From: Glycomyces sp. L485
GTDB lineage: Bacteria; Actinomycetota; Actinomycetes; Mycobacteriales; Micromonosporaceae
NCBI RefSeq assembly: GCF_022548875.1
Contig: NZ_JAKZEW010000030.1
Location: 9,968 to 56,474 of the forward strand
Reading direction: 5' to 3'
Length of the DNA stretch: 46,507 nucleotides
Every line of letters begins with the position of its first letter. Position 1 is the stretch's first letter. Shown in pieces: positions 9,659-18,663 of the stretch. The position numbers and the translations under genes were made by a program. A model generated the notes under the pieces. It was not told the origin of the DNA and did no database searches. It saw only the letters and a program-made list of their open reading frames with translations.

Positions 9659-9690
9659 CGGGCCCCGACCGCCTGAGCGGTGTGGGCCCG
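9659..9690 (-). terminator. Hairpin terminator after D-Ala-D-Ala carboxypeptidase gene
   Basis: CGGGCCC (9659-9665) pairs with GGGCCCG (9684-9690), and an inner ACCGC-CTGA-GCGGT hairpin lies at 9668-9681. It begins 18 nt beyond the stop codon at 9708. Confidence 0.6.
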
Positions 9691-9707
9691 CGGAGTCCGT
9701 CGTCCGG

Positions 9708-11297
9708 TTAGCAGACGGCCGGTTCGACCCAGGAGCATTCCATCTGGATCTGGTCTTCGTCGGCCACTTCGGCCGGGATCTGCGGCTCTTCGATTCGTTC
9801 GAGGTTGCTGAACGTGGCGATCTCGGATTCGCTCGAGTCCGCGCCGTTGCCGGCGATCGTCGCCGCGATCTGGTCCTCGATGTCCTTGACCGTCCAGTAC
9901 AGGAAGTCGTTGGTCATGATGCTGAAGGCGAGCTCGCGGCCGTCGGCGTCGGTCGCGAAGCCGGACAGGGCCGAGACGCTGGTGAGCGAGCCGGTCTTGG
10001 CGTGGACGTTCCCGGCGGCGGGAGTGCCGCACATGCGGCTGGCCAGGGTGCCGTCCTCGCAAGCGATCGGCAGCGCGTCGTACCAGGTGTCGAACCAGGT
10101 CGCGTCCTTGGCGCCGACGAGGAGGTCGGTGATCATCGCGGGCGAGATCAGGTTCTGCCGGGACAGGCCCGAGCCGTCGTCGAAGCGGATCGGGCCGGTG
10201 TCCACACCGTACTTCTCGATCGCGGCGTACAGCGCGGCCTTGCCGCTGCTGAAGGTGCCCTCGCCGCTCGCCTCATAGCCCATGGTCTTGAGCAGGGCTT
10301 CGGCGTGGGAGCTGTTGGAGGGCTTGAGGAGGCCGGCCATCAGCTCCGACAGGGGCTTCGATTCGCGGCTCGCCAGGACCTGCTCGCCCTGCGGCGTGGT
10401 CTCGCCGGTCCGGACATCGCCGGCGACGGTGATGCCGTTGTCGGCCAGCGCGTCCTCGAACACCGAGGCGGCGAGCCCGGCCGGGTCGATGACCGCGCGG
10501 GTGCCGTAGGTGCCGTTCGAGTCCTCGGCGACGGTGCCGGTGACGCGGACGGTGTTGCCGCCCTTGTCGCGGTTGATGGACACGGAGGTGCCGGATCCGG
10601 CCGCGCCGGTGACGGCGTCGTTGACCACGGTCACGTAGTCGTTGGCGGGAGTCATGGAGATGGAGGCCGGGTCGCCTTCGCCTGCACCGGGGTCGACGAA
10701 GACGCGGACGGTGCCGGCGTTGAGGTCGTCGCCGGAGGCGATGGTCAATGCCGAGACCTCGGAGGCGTACAGGTACTGCAGGTCGCCCCATTCCCACTTG
10801 CCGAGGCGCTCGTCGTCGAAGGCCGTGTCGTCGGCCACGAGGTCGCCGTCGATACGGCTGACGCCGTTGTCGGCCAGTTCGGCGGCGAGGGCGTCGTAGT
10901 CGGCTTCGAGCATGGTCGGGTCGCCGGAGCCGCGCACGTAGAGGTCGCCGTCGACGACGCCGTCCTCGGGCCGGTCGCCGATGACGTCGGTGGTGTAGGT
11001 GTAGTCCGCGCCGAGTGTCTCCAGGGCTGCCGCGGCGGTGGCGATCTTGTTGTTGGAGCCGGCGTTGGCCCGCTTGTCGCCGTTGTGGTCGTAGAGGATG
11101 TCGCCGGTGTCGGCGTCGGCGACGACGACGCCGACCTGGGAGTCGGTGAGCCGGGCGTCGGCGAGGATCGCGTCGATGGCTTCGGCCAGCGCCTCGTCGC
11201 CGGTCTCCTGCGCTTGCGCGACTACGGTTCCGGCGATGCCGAGTGCGGTCGCGGCGCCTGCTGCGACCAGGCCGGTGATCAAGGTTCGTTTTCTCAC
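9708..11297 (-). CDS. dacB: D-alanyl-D-alanine carboxypeptidase/endopeptidase (PBP4, S13 family)
   Basis: A 529-residue exported penicillin-binding protein of peptidase family S13, trimming or cleaving peptidoglycan stem peptides outside the membrane. It has an N-terminal signal sequence (MRKRTLITGLVAAG..., cleaved near AQAQ). The SxxK nucleophile motif is GSNNKIATAAAA, the second motif is DGSGLSRQN and the third is HAKTGSL. A large insertion between the first two motifs is typical of S13. Start is GTG at 11297, 6 nt after TACACT (11304-11309), so leaderless. The reading frame stays open far upstream through glmS in the wrong frame, but the signal peptide and promoter fix this start. It lies downstream of glmS, separated by a terminator. 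Confidence 0.93.
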   Translation of the reverse strand: MRKRTLITGLVAAGAATALGIAGTVVAQAQETGDEALAEAIDAILADARLTDSQVGVVVADADTGDILYDHNGDKRANAGSNNKIATAAAALETLGADYTYTTDVIGDRPEDGVVDGDLYVRGSGDPTMLEADYDALAAELADNGVSRIDGDLVADDTAFDDERLGKWEWGDLQYLYASEVSALTIASGDDLNAGTVRVFVDPGAGEGDPASISMTPANDYVTVVNDAVTGAAGSGTSVSINRDKGGNTVRVTGTVAEDSNGTYGTRAVIDPAGLAASVFEDALADNGITVAGDVRTGETTPQGEQVLASRESKPLSELMAGLLKPSNSSHAEALLKTMGYEASGEGTFSSGKAALYAAIEKYGVDTGPIRFDDGSGLSRQNLISPAMITDLLVGAKDATWFDTWYDALPIACEDGTLASRMCGTPAAGNVHAKTGSLTSVSALSGFATDADGRELAFSIMTNDFLYWTVKDIEDQIAATIAGNGADSSESEIATFSNLERIEEPQIPAEVADEDQIQMECSWVEPAVC

Positions 11298-11343
11298 GAC
11301 GTGAGTGTATATGTCGTGACCTGTCGGCGGGTGCCACAGAACG

Positions 11344-11375
11344 AAGGTGCGCCGCCCACTCGGACGACGCACCTT
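11344..11375 (-). terminator. Hairpin terminator after glmS
   Basis: AAGGTGCG (11344-11351) pairs with CGCACCTT (11368-11375), with an inner CCG/CGG pair. It lies 26 nt past the glmS stop and before the dacB promoter. Confidence 0.75.
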
Positions 11376-11401
11376 GCGCTGCTTGACGAACGTAGGGGCA
11401 A

Positions 11402-13249
11402 CTATTCCACAGTGACCGACTTGGCGAGGTTCCGAGGCTGATCGATGTCCTTGCCCAGGGCCGTGGCCAGTTCTGCGGCGAACTCCTGGAGCGGGACGGC
11501 GGTCAGCAGGGGCGCGAGCAGCGTCGGGGAGGCCGGGGTCTCGATCACGTGGTCGGCGTGGACGCGGGTGATGTCGTCGCCGGCCTCGCACACCGCGATG
11601 ACTCTGGCGCCGCGGGCCTTCACCTCTTGGATGTTGGAGATGATCTTGTCGTGCAGCAGGGACCGGCCCCGCGGGCTGGGCACGATCGCGATCACGGGAG
11701 TGCCGTCCTCGATCAGGGAGATCGGGCCGTGCTTGAGCTCGCCGGCGGCGAAGCCCTCGGCGTGGATGTAGGCGAGTTCCTTGAGTTTCAGGGCGCCTTC
11801 GAGGGCGACCGGGTATCCGACGTGTCGGCCGATGAACAGCACGCGGCCGAACGGCGCCGAGTCGCGGGCCATGGCGCGGACCGGTTCGAGGTTCTCCAGG
11901 AGCGCGGCGATCTTGTCGGGGGTGGCGACGAGCTCGTCGAGGACGGCCGAGACCTCGTCGGCGTACATGATGCCGCGGGTCTGGGCGAGGTGGAGGCCGA
12001 CGAGGTAGCAGGCGGCCAGCTGGGTCAGGAACGCCTTGGTCGAGGCGACGGCGACCTCGATGCCCGCGCGGGTGTACAGCACCGCGTCGGATTCGCGCGG
12101 GATGGTGGAGCCGACGGTGTTCGAGATGGACAGGACGCGGGCCTTCTGGTCCTTGGCGTGGCGCACTGCCATGAGCGTGTCCATGGTCTCGCCGGACTGG
12201 GAGATCGCGACGACGAGTGTGGAGCGGTCGAGGACGGGGTCGCGGTAGCGGAACTCCGAGGAGAGCTCGACTTCGCAGGGGATGCGCGTCCAGTGCTCGA
12301 TGGCGTACTTGGTGACCAGCCCGGCGTGGTAGGAGGTGCCGCAGGCGATGATGAAGACCTTGTCGACGTCGCGGAAGTCCTGGTCGGACATGCGAACCTC
12401 GTCGAGGACGATCTGCCCGGACTCGTCGATGCGCCCGCGCAGCGTGTCGGCGACCGCCTGCGGCTGCTCGTTGATCTCCTTGCGCATGAACGTGTCGTAG
12501 CCGCCCTTCTCGGCGGCGGCGATGTCCCAGTCGACCGAGTAGGGCTTGCCTTCGGAGGGGTTCCCGGCGAAGTCGCGGACGGCGATGCCCGAGCGGTCGA
12601 TGGTGACGATCTGGTCCTGTCCGAGCTCGACGGCCTCGGTCGTGTAGGCGATGAACGCGGCGACGTCCGAGGCGAGGAAGTACTCGCCTTCGCCGACTCC
12701 CACGACGAGCGGGGAGTTGCGGCGGGCGCCGACGACCGTGTCGGGGTCGTCGGCGGCGACTGCCAGGAGCGTGAACGCGCCTTCGAGGCGTGCGCACACG
12801 CGGGTCATGGCCTCGGTGAGGTCGCCGTCCTCGCCGTATTCGCGGCCGAGGAGCTGGGCTGCGACCTCGGTGTCGGTCTCGGAGAGGAACTCGATGCCTT
12901 CGGCCTCCAGCTCGCCTCGCAGCTGCCCGAAGTTCTCGATGATGCCGTTGTGGATGAGTGCTATCCGGCCGTCGGCCGAGATGTGCGGGTGGGCGTTGCG
13001 GTCGGAGGGGACGCCGTGGGTCGCCCAGCGCGTGTGCCCTATGCCGCAGTCGGACTCGGGCAGTCCGGCCTCGCCGAGCGCCGCTTCGAGGTTGGCGAGT
13101 TTCCCGGCCTTCTTGGCCAGGCCGAGCTCTTTTCCGGCCACCAGCGCGATGCCGGCGGAGTCATAGCCCCGGTATTCGAGCCGACGCAGCCCGTCGAGCA
13201 CGACGTCGACGGCCTGGCGGTGCCCTACGTATCCCACGATTCCACACAT
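11402..13249 (-). CDS. glmS: Glutamine--fructose-6-phosphate aminotransferase (isomerizing)
   Basis: A 615-residue full-length GlmS, making glucosamine-6-phosphate from fructose-6-phosphate and glutamine, the entry step to UDP-GlcNAc and the cell wall. The N-terminal class II glutamine amidotransferase domain begins MCGIVGYVG, with Cys2 exposed as nucleophile after Met removal, and includes GIGHTRWATHG. Two SIS domains follow (~285-425 and ~455-600), with CGTSYHAG, SQSGETMDT and the C-terminal LAKSVTVE typical of the family. ATG at 13249 lies 7 nt after TAGGGT (13257-13262) without a ribosome site, so the start is leaderless. No glmS ribozyme is present, as expected outside Firmicutes. Confidence 0.98.
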   Translation of the reverse strand: MCGIVGYVGHRQAVDVVLDGLRRLEYRGYDSAGIALVAGKELGLAKKAGKLANLEAALGEAGLPESDCGIGHTRWATHGVPSDRNAHPHISADGRIALIHNGIIENFGQLRGELEAEGIEFLSETDTEVAAQLLGREYGEDGDLTEAMTRVCARLEGAFTLLAVAADDPDTVVGARRNSPLVVGVGEGEYFLASDVAAFIAYTTEAVELGQDQIVTIDRSGIAVRDFAGNPSEGKPYSVDWDIAAAEKGGYDTFMRKEINEQPQAVADTLRGRIDESGQIVLDEVRMSDQDFRDVDKVFIIACGTSYHAGLVTKYAIEHWTRIPCEVELSSEFRYRDPVLDRSTLVVAISQSGETMDTLMAVRHAKDQKARVLSISNTVGSTIPRESDAVLYTRAGIEVAVASTKAFLTQLAACYLVGLHLAQTRGIMYADEVSAVLDELVATPDKIAALLENLEPVRAMARDSAPFGRVLFIGRHVGYPVALEGALKLKELAYIHAEGFAAGELKHGPISLIEDGTPVIAIVPSPRGRSLLHDKIISNIQEVKARGARVIAVCEAGDDITRVHADHVIETPASPTLLAPLLTAVPLQEFAAELATALGKDIDQPRNLAKSVTVE

Positions 13250-13256
13250 GCGGAGA

Positions 13257-13262
13257 ACCCTA
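13257..13262 (-). promoter_or_regulatory. -10 hexamer TAGGGT for leaderless glmS
   Basis: Minus-strand TAGGGT ends 7 nt before the glmS ATG (13249). No Shine-Dalgarno sequence is present. Confidence 0.5.
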
Positions 13263-13349
13263 CAGCAGTTTCGCGCAAGACCCGTGCGTGGAGTAACGGT
13301 ATTCGATCACACAAGTTGATCGTTTTCGTGGCACCGGACACGTTCATCC

Positions 13350-15248
13350 TTAGGAGACCAGTGCGATGCCTCGAGTTCCGTCGTCGTTCACGTAGCTGAT
13401 CGCAACGCCGCCCGCGACCGCCGTCAACTGCGCGTCGTGGCACCACGCCTCGGGCAGGCCCTCCTCGGCCACGTCCAGGCGCTCGGCCTCGCCGTCCTCG
13501 ATCTCGTAGAGCCGGCAGTCCGGGATGGTCGGGTCGAGCGAGAAGTCCGAGGTCAGCAGCGCCCGGTTGTCCGGCAGGACCGTAGCCCAGCCTCGCGCGA
13601 CCTCCGCTTCCAGCGGCGTGTAGCCGAGCTTGATGGCCTTGTGGTAGAGCTGCTCACCGGTGTGCAGGTCGTAGGTCATGACGCCGAGCCACGAGCCCTG
13701 CCGGTGGGTCGCCGCGTAGCACTCGACGAGCTGGACCGTGCGCCGGCCGCCGTCACCGACGCTGGGCTTCGCCGGTGAGCTCCCGGCCTCCCCGAGGGCC
13801 TCGACGTGCGCGGTCGGGTTCGACAGGTACAGCGTCCCGCCGCACGCCGAGGTGTGCGTGGAGCCGAACACCTGGTCCCGTTTGCGCCACAGCAGCTCCC
13901 CGTCGGCGGTGTCGAAGGCGAGGAGCTTGTGCTCGAAGCGCCGGGCCGAGTAGGGGCCGTCGGAGACGCGCACCTCGGTGCGGCTGTCGATGACGACGGC
14001 GTCCTCGGTGACCAGGAAACTCTCCGGGGCCACCCGGGCGCGACGGTCGACCTCGCGCTGCCAGACCAGGGCGCCGTCGTCGAGGTCGAACGCGAGGACG
14101 TAGTCGCGGGCTACCGCCCGGTCCGGCGCCGGGACGCAGTCGGCGAGCATGACCAGGCGGGCGCCGGTCATCTGGGCGGCCGCCCCCTTGCAGCCGTTCG
14201 GCATGGTCGTCCCCCACAGTCTCGCGCCCGAGAAGTCGTAGGCGGTGAAGACCTCGCCGCGGTCGCCGACGTACAGCAACCGGTCATCCGACATGGCCAT
14301 GAGCAGGCCCGGAGCGCCGCCGAAGCGGACGGTCGCGACCTCCTCGCCGGTCCGCGTGCGCAGGATCCGCGTCTGGTAGTCGTCGGGGTTGTCGGCTCTG
14401 GGACCGGAGAGCCCGACGAGATCCTGGGCATGGGACAGGACCGGGGCCTGCGAGGAACGCCAGTTCCAGCGGCGGTGGTACCAGGCGGCGGCGCCGGTGG
14501 CCGGGTCGAGGAGCGTGACCGCCTGCGGGGTCGGCTCGGCCGGGTGGTCGACGCGGAGCATCCCGTACGGGGTCTCGACGAACCGCTCGACGCCGGCCAG
14601 TTCGGTGAGTTCGTCGAACGCGGGTCCGGCACCGGCGCCCTGGACGTCGCCGACGCGCACGTCCTGGTTCGCCAGCTCGGCCCACCGCTGCATCGCGGGC
14701 GCCATCGCGGCGGCGGCCATGAAGACGATGGCGGTGCTGAGCGCGGCGATCTTTCGCCGCAGGTCTTTGGGGACGGCGACCCGACCTGCCGAGTAGCCCT
14801 CGACGACGAACTCGGAGATCGCGAGGAGCCCGCCGCCGATGACGCCGAAGACGTAGGACAGCGCCGCGACGCCGGCGCGGTGGGTGATGAACGCGGTCGG
14901 TCCCGCCTCCGGCATCGCCGAGTAGAGCGTCCACCCCGCGGCGGCGGCGAAGACGACGGTCACCAGCGCGGCGATGATGACGCGCGGACCCGAGCGGGCG
15001 GCGGTGGAGGTGAGGACGACGGCCACGAGCAGGACCGAGGCGACGGTCCCGATGATCATGTAGAGCCCCGATGACCCGGTGCTGGCCTCGGTGCCGAAGG
15101 AGGCCCACACCAGCAGCGCGGCCCAGGCGATGAGCGAGGCCTGTCCGGCCGTGCGCAGGAGGACGCGGGCCACCGGGCGCCTCATCGGAGGCCTGTCGGA
15201 TCGCGGATCGGCGCGGTGCCGGCCGGGGGAAGAGGTGCTCGCGGACAT
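13350..15248 (-). CDS. Membrane-anchored PQQ-like beta-propeller protein, unknown function
   Basis: A 632-residue protein. The first ~200 residues hold about five hydrophobic segments (GQASLIAWAALLVWASFG, LYMIIGTVASVLLVAVVLT, VIIAALVTVVFAAAAGW and others). The remaining ~430 residues are an extracytoplasmic domain with repeated blade-like units such as TLLDPATGAAAWYHRRW, ILRTRTGEEVATVRFGG, LAFDLDDGALVWQREV and LLAFDTADGELLWRKRD. That pattern is typical of PQQ-like propellers used for binding rather than catalysis. ATG at 15248 is preceded by an AGAAAGAG stretch. No ligand can be inferred. It lies upstream of glmS on the same strand, with an AT-rich gap of ~100 bp holding the glmS promoter. 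Confidence 0.8.
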   Translation of the reverse strand: MSASTSSPGRHRADPRSDRPPMRRPVARVLLRTAGQASLIAWAALLVWASFGTEASTGSSGLYMIIGTVASVLLVAVVLTSTAARSGPRVIIAALVTVVFAAAAGWTLYSAMPEAGPTAFITHRAGVAALSYVFGVIGGGLLAISEFVVEGYSAGRVAVPKDLRRKIAALSTAIVFMAAAAMAPAMQRWAELANQDVRVGDVQGAGAGPAFDELTELAGVERFVETPYGMLRVDHPAEPTPQAVTLLDPATGAAAWYHRRWNWRSSQAPVLSHAQDLVGLSGPRADNPDDYQTRILRTRTGEEVATVRFGGAPGLLMAMSDDRLLYVGDRGEVFTAYDFSGARLWGTTMPNGCKGAAAQMTGARLVMLADCVPAPDRAVARDYVLAFDLDDGALVWQREVDRRARVAPESFLVTEDAVVIDSRTEVRVSDGPYSARRFEHKLLAFDTADGELLWRKRDQVFGSTHTSACGGTLYLSNPTAHVEALGEAGSSPAKPSVGDGGRRTVQLVECYAATHRQGSWLGVMTYDLHTGEQLYHKAIKLGYTPLEAEVARGWATVLPDNRALLTSDFSLDPTIPDCRLYEIEDGEAERLDVAEEGLPEAWCHDAQLTAVAGGVAISYVNDDGTRGIALVS

Positions 15249-15274
15249 GCACTCTTTCTACCCGGACCAGGGGC

Positions 15275-15294
15275 GCCGAAGACCGCCTTTCGGC
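15275..15294 (-). terminator. Possible terminator after the 2',3'-cyclic phosphodiesterase gene
   Basis: GCCGAA (15275-15280) pairs with TTCGGC (15289-15294). Flanking AGGGGCG (15269-15275) and CGCCCCT (15314-15320) could extend the structure to the stop codon. Weak. Confidence 0.35.
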
Positions 15295-15318
15295 TATTCG
15301 GCCAGCGGTTTTCCGCCC

Positions 15319-15999
15319 CTATGCCGGTCCGAGAGGCACCGTCGACACAGGCGTGTAGTTCGGCTGGTCGCCGGCGGGTTTGCTCGCGAAGTCCGATTTG
15401 TACAGCACGACCTGGCGCGCGATCCACGAGGGGCCGTAGTAGCGGCGCAGGGTCAGCAGGTCCTGGGCGGCCTGCTGGTTGGTGACGCGGTCGCCGGGGC
15501 GCGCTAGGGTGACGTGCGGGCGGTACTGCTTCTGGTCGACCGGCAGGTCGGCGGCCGCGAGTCCGGCGCGGATGCGGTGGACGAGCTCCACAAGCGGCGC
15601 GACGTCGCCGTCGAGACCGGCGTAGACGACCGAGTACCGGCCCCGGCCGAAGCGTCCGCCGCCGGAGACGCACAACCGCAGCGGATCACTCGCCGCGCAA
15701 GCGGCGGCGAGGATCTCGGAGGCGTCGGCGAGCCGGTCGACCGGGACTTCGCCGAGGTAGGCGAGCGTCAGGTGCCAGTTCTCGGAGCGCACGAGGCGGT
15801 TCGACTGGGCGGGGCGGCGGTTCGCGGCGCTGGGGCGCGAGCCTCGGCCGTTCGAGGCGCTGGCCCGGCGGGCGATGTTGAGGTCGGATACCACTTCGGC
15901 GAGGTCGGACACGGCGTTGTCCGGGAGCGGCAGCGCGGTGAAGAGGCGCTGCGTCCGCGTCTCGGTCTCGGCGACTGCGGCGGCGACTGTGGCACTCAC
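15319..15999 (-). CDS. thpR: RNA 2',3'-cyclic phosphodiesterase (2'-5' RNA ligase, LigT family)
   Basis: A 226-residue 2H phosphoesterase. The two hallmark HxTx motifs are visible, HLTL around residue 75 and HVTL around residue 163, each forming half of the active site that opens 2',3'-cyclic phosphates (or ligates 2'-5' in vitro). An Arg/Ser-rich insertion (ARRASASNGRGSRPSAANRR, ~44-63) is longer than usual before the first motif. Start is GTG at 15999 with GGAGGG 6 nt upstream. The 250 bp upstream are relatively AT-rich and contain a 10-bp direct repeat. In vivo role of this family is poorly defined. Confidence 0.88.
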   Translation of the reverse strand: MSATVAAAVAETETRTQRLFTALPLPDNAVSDLAEVVSDLNIARRASASNGRGSRPSAANRRPAQSNRLVRSENWHLTLAYLGEVPVDRLADASEILAAACAASDPLRLCVSGGGRFGRGRYSVVYAGLDGDVAPLVELVHRIRAGLAAADLPVDQKQYRPHVTLARPGDRVTNQQAAQDLLTLRRYYGPSWIARQVVLYKSDFASKPAGDQPNYTPVSTVPLGPA

Positions 16000-16052
16000 T
16001 GGATTCCCTCCAGGGGCTCGCTCGGGGGTACTTGACGCGCGGCGGTATCGAT

Positions 16053-16085
16053 GGGTTTGTCGAGCCGACGCGGCAGGGTTTGTCG
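16053..16085 (+). repeat. 10-bp direct repeat GGGTTTGTCG, two copies 23 bp apart
   Basis: Copies at 16053-16062 and 16076-16085, about two helical turns apart, in the region upstream of the phosphodiesterase gene. They could be binding half-sites or chance. The rest of 16000-16250 is AT-rich with no gene seen. Confidence 0.3.
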
Positions 16086-16250
16086 CGATGTGATTAATCC
16101 TCGCAGCACCGCCGACTGTTAATTCAGTGAAATCCCACCAGACGAGACGGTAATTTCAGGGAAGTAACAGGTGGGTCGGAAATAGTCGCGCGTGGCGGGC
16201 GGTTCGCGGCGATTTGCGTGGGACCCGCGAGGACGGCCACTGGGAGGTCC

Positions 16251-17516
16251 CTACGGCATGGCCTTGCCCGGGAGCGCTTCGAGCCGACGGCGCAGGCGGA
16301 CGTGCCTGGCGGCATACGCGAAGGCGACGGCGACGACGGACACCCCGCCGCCGAGCCACAGGCCCGCGCGGGCCCCCGCGACCTCGCACACCCAGCCGAC
16401 GATCGGCGCGAACACGGCGGTCGAACCGAGGAACACCAGCAGGTACAGGGACAAGACCCTGCCGCGGAAGTCGCCGCGCACACCCATCTGGACGCGCTGG
16501 TTCGCGGCCTGCGCGAAGTAGACCATGGCGAAGCCGGTCGGCACGAGCAGGACCATGGCCGAGGCGAAGGTGGGGCCGAAGCCGGTGGCGGCGGTGAGGA
16601 CGCCCAGGGCGAGCCCTGCGCCGAGCACGGTGTAGACGCCAGGGCGGTCGCTGCGGCGCCCGGAGACCAGTGCGCCGACGAGCGCGCCGACGGCGAGGGA
16701 GGTGAGCAGGAGCCCGAAGGTGTCCGCGCCGGTCGCGAACTCGGTCTTGGCCAGCATCGACAGCGTCACCGGGAAGTTGAAGGCGAAGCCGCCGACGAAC
16801 AGCGTGACGACCAGGACGCCGAGCAGGTCGGGGCGGCCGGCCACGAAGCGCAGGGCCTCGCGTATGCCGCCGCTGGTGCCGGCCGAGCGCTGGACCGGGT
16901 TCGACAGGCGGCGGCGCAGCAGGATCGTGCACGCCGCGGCCGGGCCGAGGAACGCGGTCGCGTTGATCGCCAGGACGGTGCCGGTGGAGGTCGCGGCGAT
17001 GAGCAGCCCGGCGACCGCCGGGCCCGCGATGCGGCTGGTGTTGAAGATGGCCGAGCCGAGGGAGATGGCGTTGGGAAGCGCCTCGGGGTCGACGATCTCG
17101 GAGTAGAACGCCTGGCGGGCCGGGCCCTCGACCACCGAGACCGAACCGAAGACGAACACCGCGAGGTAGACCATCCAGACCTCGACGAGGCCGGACAGGG
17201 CGGTGACGGCGAGCGCGCCGGAGACGGCGGCGCTGGCGATGGAGCAGAGCAGGAGGATGAGGCGCTTGTCGACGGCGTCGGCGATCTTGCCGCCCTGGAG
17301 ACTGAAGAGCAGGTACGGGCCGAACTGGATGGCGAGGGACAGGCCGAGGGCGGAGCCGGAGTCGCCGGTGAGTTCGAGGACGAGCCAGCTGATCGCGGTG
17401 GTCTGGAGCCAGAAACCGAGGGTGCCGGCCAGCTGCCCGGTGGCGAAGACCCGGTAGGCCGGGTAGGTGAGAGCACGGAACGTCTGGTGCAGCTGGCGAG
17501 CGATGACTGGGGACAT
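16251..17516 (-). CDS. MFS exporter
   Basis: A 421-residue major facilitator with ~12 hydrophobic segments. The loop after TM2 (LQGGKIADAVDKRLILL) matches motif A of the EntS/MFS_3 drug and siderophore exporter group. Substrate cannot be told. ATG at 17516 (MSPVIARQLHQTF), with a TAGCAT -10-like hexamer at 17528-17533 and only a few nt of leader. A palindrome overlaps that promoter, suggesting repressor control, but no regulator gene is adjacent. It lies downstream of sepH on the same strand, separated by a hairpin. Confidence 0.88.
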   Translation of the reverse strand: MSPVIARQLHQTFRALTYPAYRVFATGQLAGTLGFWLQTTAISWLVLELTGDSGSALGLSLAIQFGPYLLFSLQGGKIADAVDKRLILLLCSIASAAVSGALAVTALSGLVEVWMVYLAVFVFGSVSVVEGPARQAFYSEIVDPEALPNAISLGSAIFNTSRIAGPAVAGLLIAATSTGTVLAINATAFLGPAAACTILLRRRLSNPVQRSAGTSGGIREALRFVAGRPDLLGVLVVTLFVGGFAFNFPVTLSMLAKTEFATGADTFGLLLTSLAVGALVGALVSGRRSDRPGVYTVLGAGLALGVLTAATGFGPTFASAMVLLVPTGFAMVYFAQAANQRVQMGVRGDFRGRVLSLYLLVFLGSTAVFAPIVGWVCEVAGARAGLWLGGGVSVVAVAFAYAARHVRLRRRLEALPGKAMP

Positions 17517-17529
17517 GGCAGTGATCCAT

Positions 17530-17554
17530 GCTAGCCACTTACCGGCCGGCTAGC
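17530..17554 (-). promoter_or_regulatory. Operator-like palindrome over the MFS gene promoter
   Basis: GCTAGCC (17530-17536) and GGCTAGC (17548-17554) form a perfect inverted repeat. Nested within it is TTACCGGCCGGCTA (17539-17552), a near-palindrome of the TetR-operator type. The TAGCAT -10 hexamer (17528-17533) overlaps the left arm. Confidence 0.45.
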
Positions 17555-17603
17555 CGGCGATTATGACGAACTTCTCCCTCGCGAGCAGACGAAACGGCCG
17601 ACC

Positions 17604-17633
17604 CCGCAGGGCCGGCCCGGCCGCGATCTGCGG
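17604..17633 (-). terminator. Hairpin terminator after sepH
   Basis: CCGCAG (17604-17609) pairs with CTGCGG (17628-17633), and inner GGCCG (17610-17614) pairs with CGGCC (17618-17622). It starts 1 nt beyond the sepH stop. Confidence 0.5.
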
Positions 17634-17634
17634 A

Positions 17635-18663
17635 CTACTTCTTCCCGGCTCCGCCGAAGAGCACGTCGTCCCAACCCGGGAGCTGGTTGCGCGGCTTCGA
17701 ACCGGCCGCGGCCAGCGGGGGCGACTGCAGGTCGTCCTCGGCCGACGAGCGCTTGCCCGGACGCAGCACCGCCAGCGACGGCACCTCCGGCGTCTCGCGC
17801 TGCTCCGACACCGTCGTCCCCGGCAGGCCCAGCTGCGCCGCGTGCTGCTTCTGCCGGCCCGACGGCTCGTCGAGCGGGCGCTCGAGCACCTCCCGCAGAC
17901 GGTCGCGCCGCAGCGGGTCCGGGCCGTCCCGGTCCTCCTCGCTCAGCCCGTGCATCGGGTCCCGCGAGGGCCGCGCCGGCTCACCGGGCCTGATGCCCAG
18001 ATCCGAGGGCATGTCCATCGGATCCGGCACCTGCTTCGGAGCCGGGGTCGACAGGAACTGCGCCATCTCGTCATCGGGCGTCACGGCCTGCCGGGCCCGG
18101 TCGAGCTTCCAACGAGCCCGCGCCGTCGTCTTGCCCGACGACCACGAGGCGTGCACCATCCACGAACCGTCCTCGGTACGCCAGGCGTCCCACGAGACGG
18201 CCTCCGGGTCGACCCCGTGCGCGCCCAACTTCATGTCAACCACATTGGACATACGATCGCCGCGCTCCGAAGTGGCCAGCCGCGCCCGGCGGGCCGCCTG
18301 CGCGAGCATCGCCCGCTCCTGCAGCACCGGACCGGCGTAGCGAAGCACCCGGTCGACGGCGACCTGCGCCGAGGCCGCGATGTCCTCGGCGCTCTCACCG
18401 GAGCGGATGCGGGTCTGGATGTCGCGCGGCGACAGGTTGAGGTGAGTGGCGCCCCGCGGCGGGGCGCTGCGCTGGCCTGCACCGGACTGCTTCGCGGCGG
18501 ACGGGCTCTCGCCCTTGGCCTTCAGCGAGTCGCCGCCGTCGGGCACGTCGACGGCCGCCGAGACCCGCTCGTCGAGCGGCAGCGCCAGCAGGCGCCCCAG
18601 CTCGTCCGCGAGCACCAAGGCGTGACCGTCCTCTGAGAGGGCTACGAACCGTACCGGCCTCAT
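17635..18663 (-). CDS. sepH: Septation protein SepH
   Basis: A 342-residue actinobacterial cell-division protein that binds FtsZ and promotes Z-ring assembly in Streptomyces and mycobacteria. The conserved N-terminal DUF3071 region (MRPVRFVALSEDGHALVLA...) includes the helix-turn-helix-like segment LNLSPRDIQTRIRSGESAEDIA and the block RVLRYAGPVLQERAMLAQAARRA in two pieces. A Pro-rich variable linker and the family's C-terminal motif LPGWDDVLFGG follow. I choose ATG at 18663 over the in-frame GTG at 18672 because AGGGG lies 8 nt before 18663. A TACGCT hexamer at 18714-18719 would give a ~45-nt leader. Confidence 0.93.
   Translation of the reverse strand: MRPVRFVALSEDGHALVLADELGRLLALPLDERVSAAVDVPDGGDSLKAKGESPSAAKQSGAGQRSAPPRGATHLNLSPRDIQTRIRSGESAEDIAASAQVAVDRVLRYAGPVLQERAMLAQAARRARLATSERGDRMSNVVDMKLGAHGVDPEAVSWDAWRTEDGSWMVHASWSSGKTTARARWKLDRARQAVTPDDEMAQFLSTPAPKQVPDPMDMPSDLGIRPGEPARPSRDPMHGLSEEDRDGPDPLRRDRLREVLERPLDEPSGRQKQHAAQLGLPGTTVSEQRETPEVPSLAVLRPGKRSSAEDDLQSPPLAAAGSKPRNQLPGWDDVLFGGAGKK

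Noticed and set aside
9708-12797. A 1029-codon open frame on the minus strand spanning dacB and most of glmS
   Set aside because: Upstream of 11297 it is an Arg/Pro-rich off-frame reading of glmS. The dacB signal peptide and a leaderless promoter fix the true start.
13250-13349. glmS ribozyme or leader switch
   Set aside because: The glmS transcript appears leaderless (TAGGGT-N7-ATG), leaving no room, and the ribozyme is not expected in actinobacteria.
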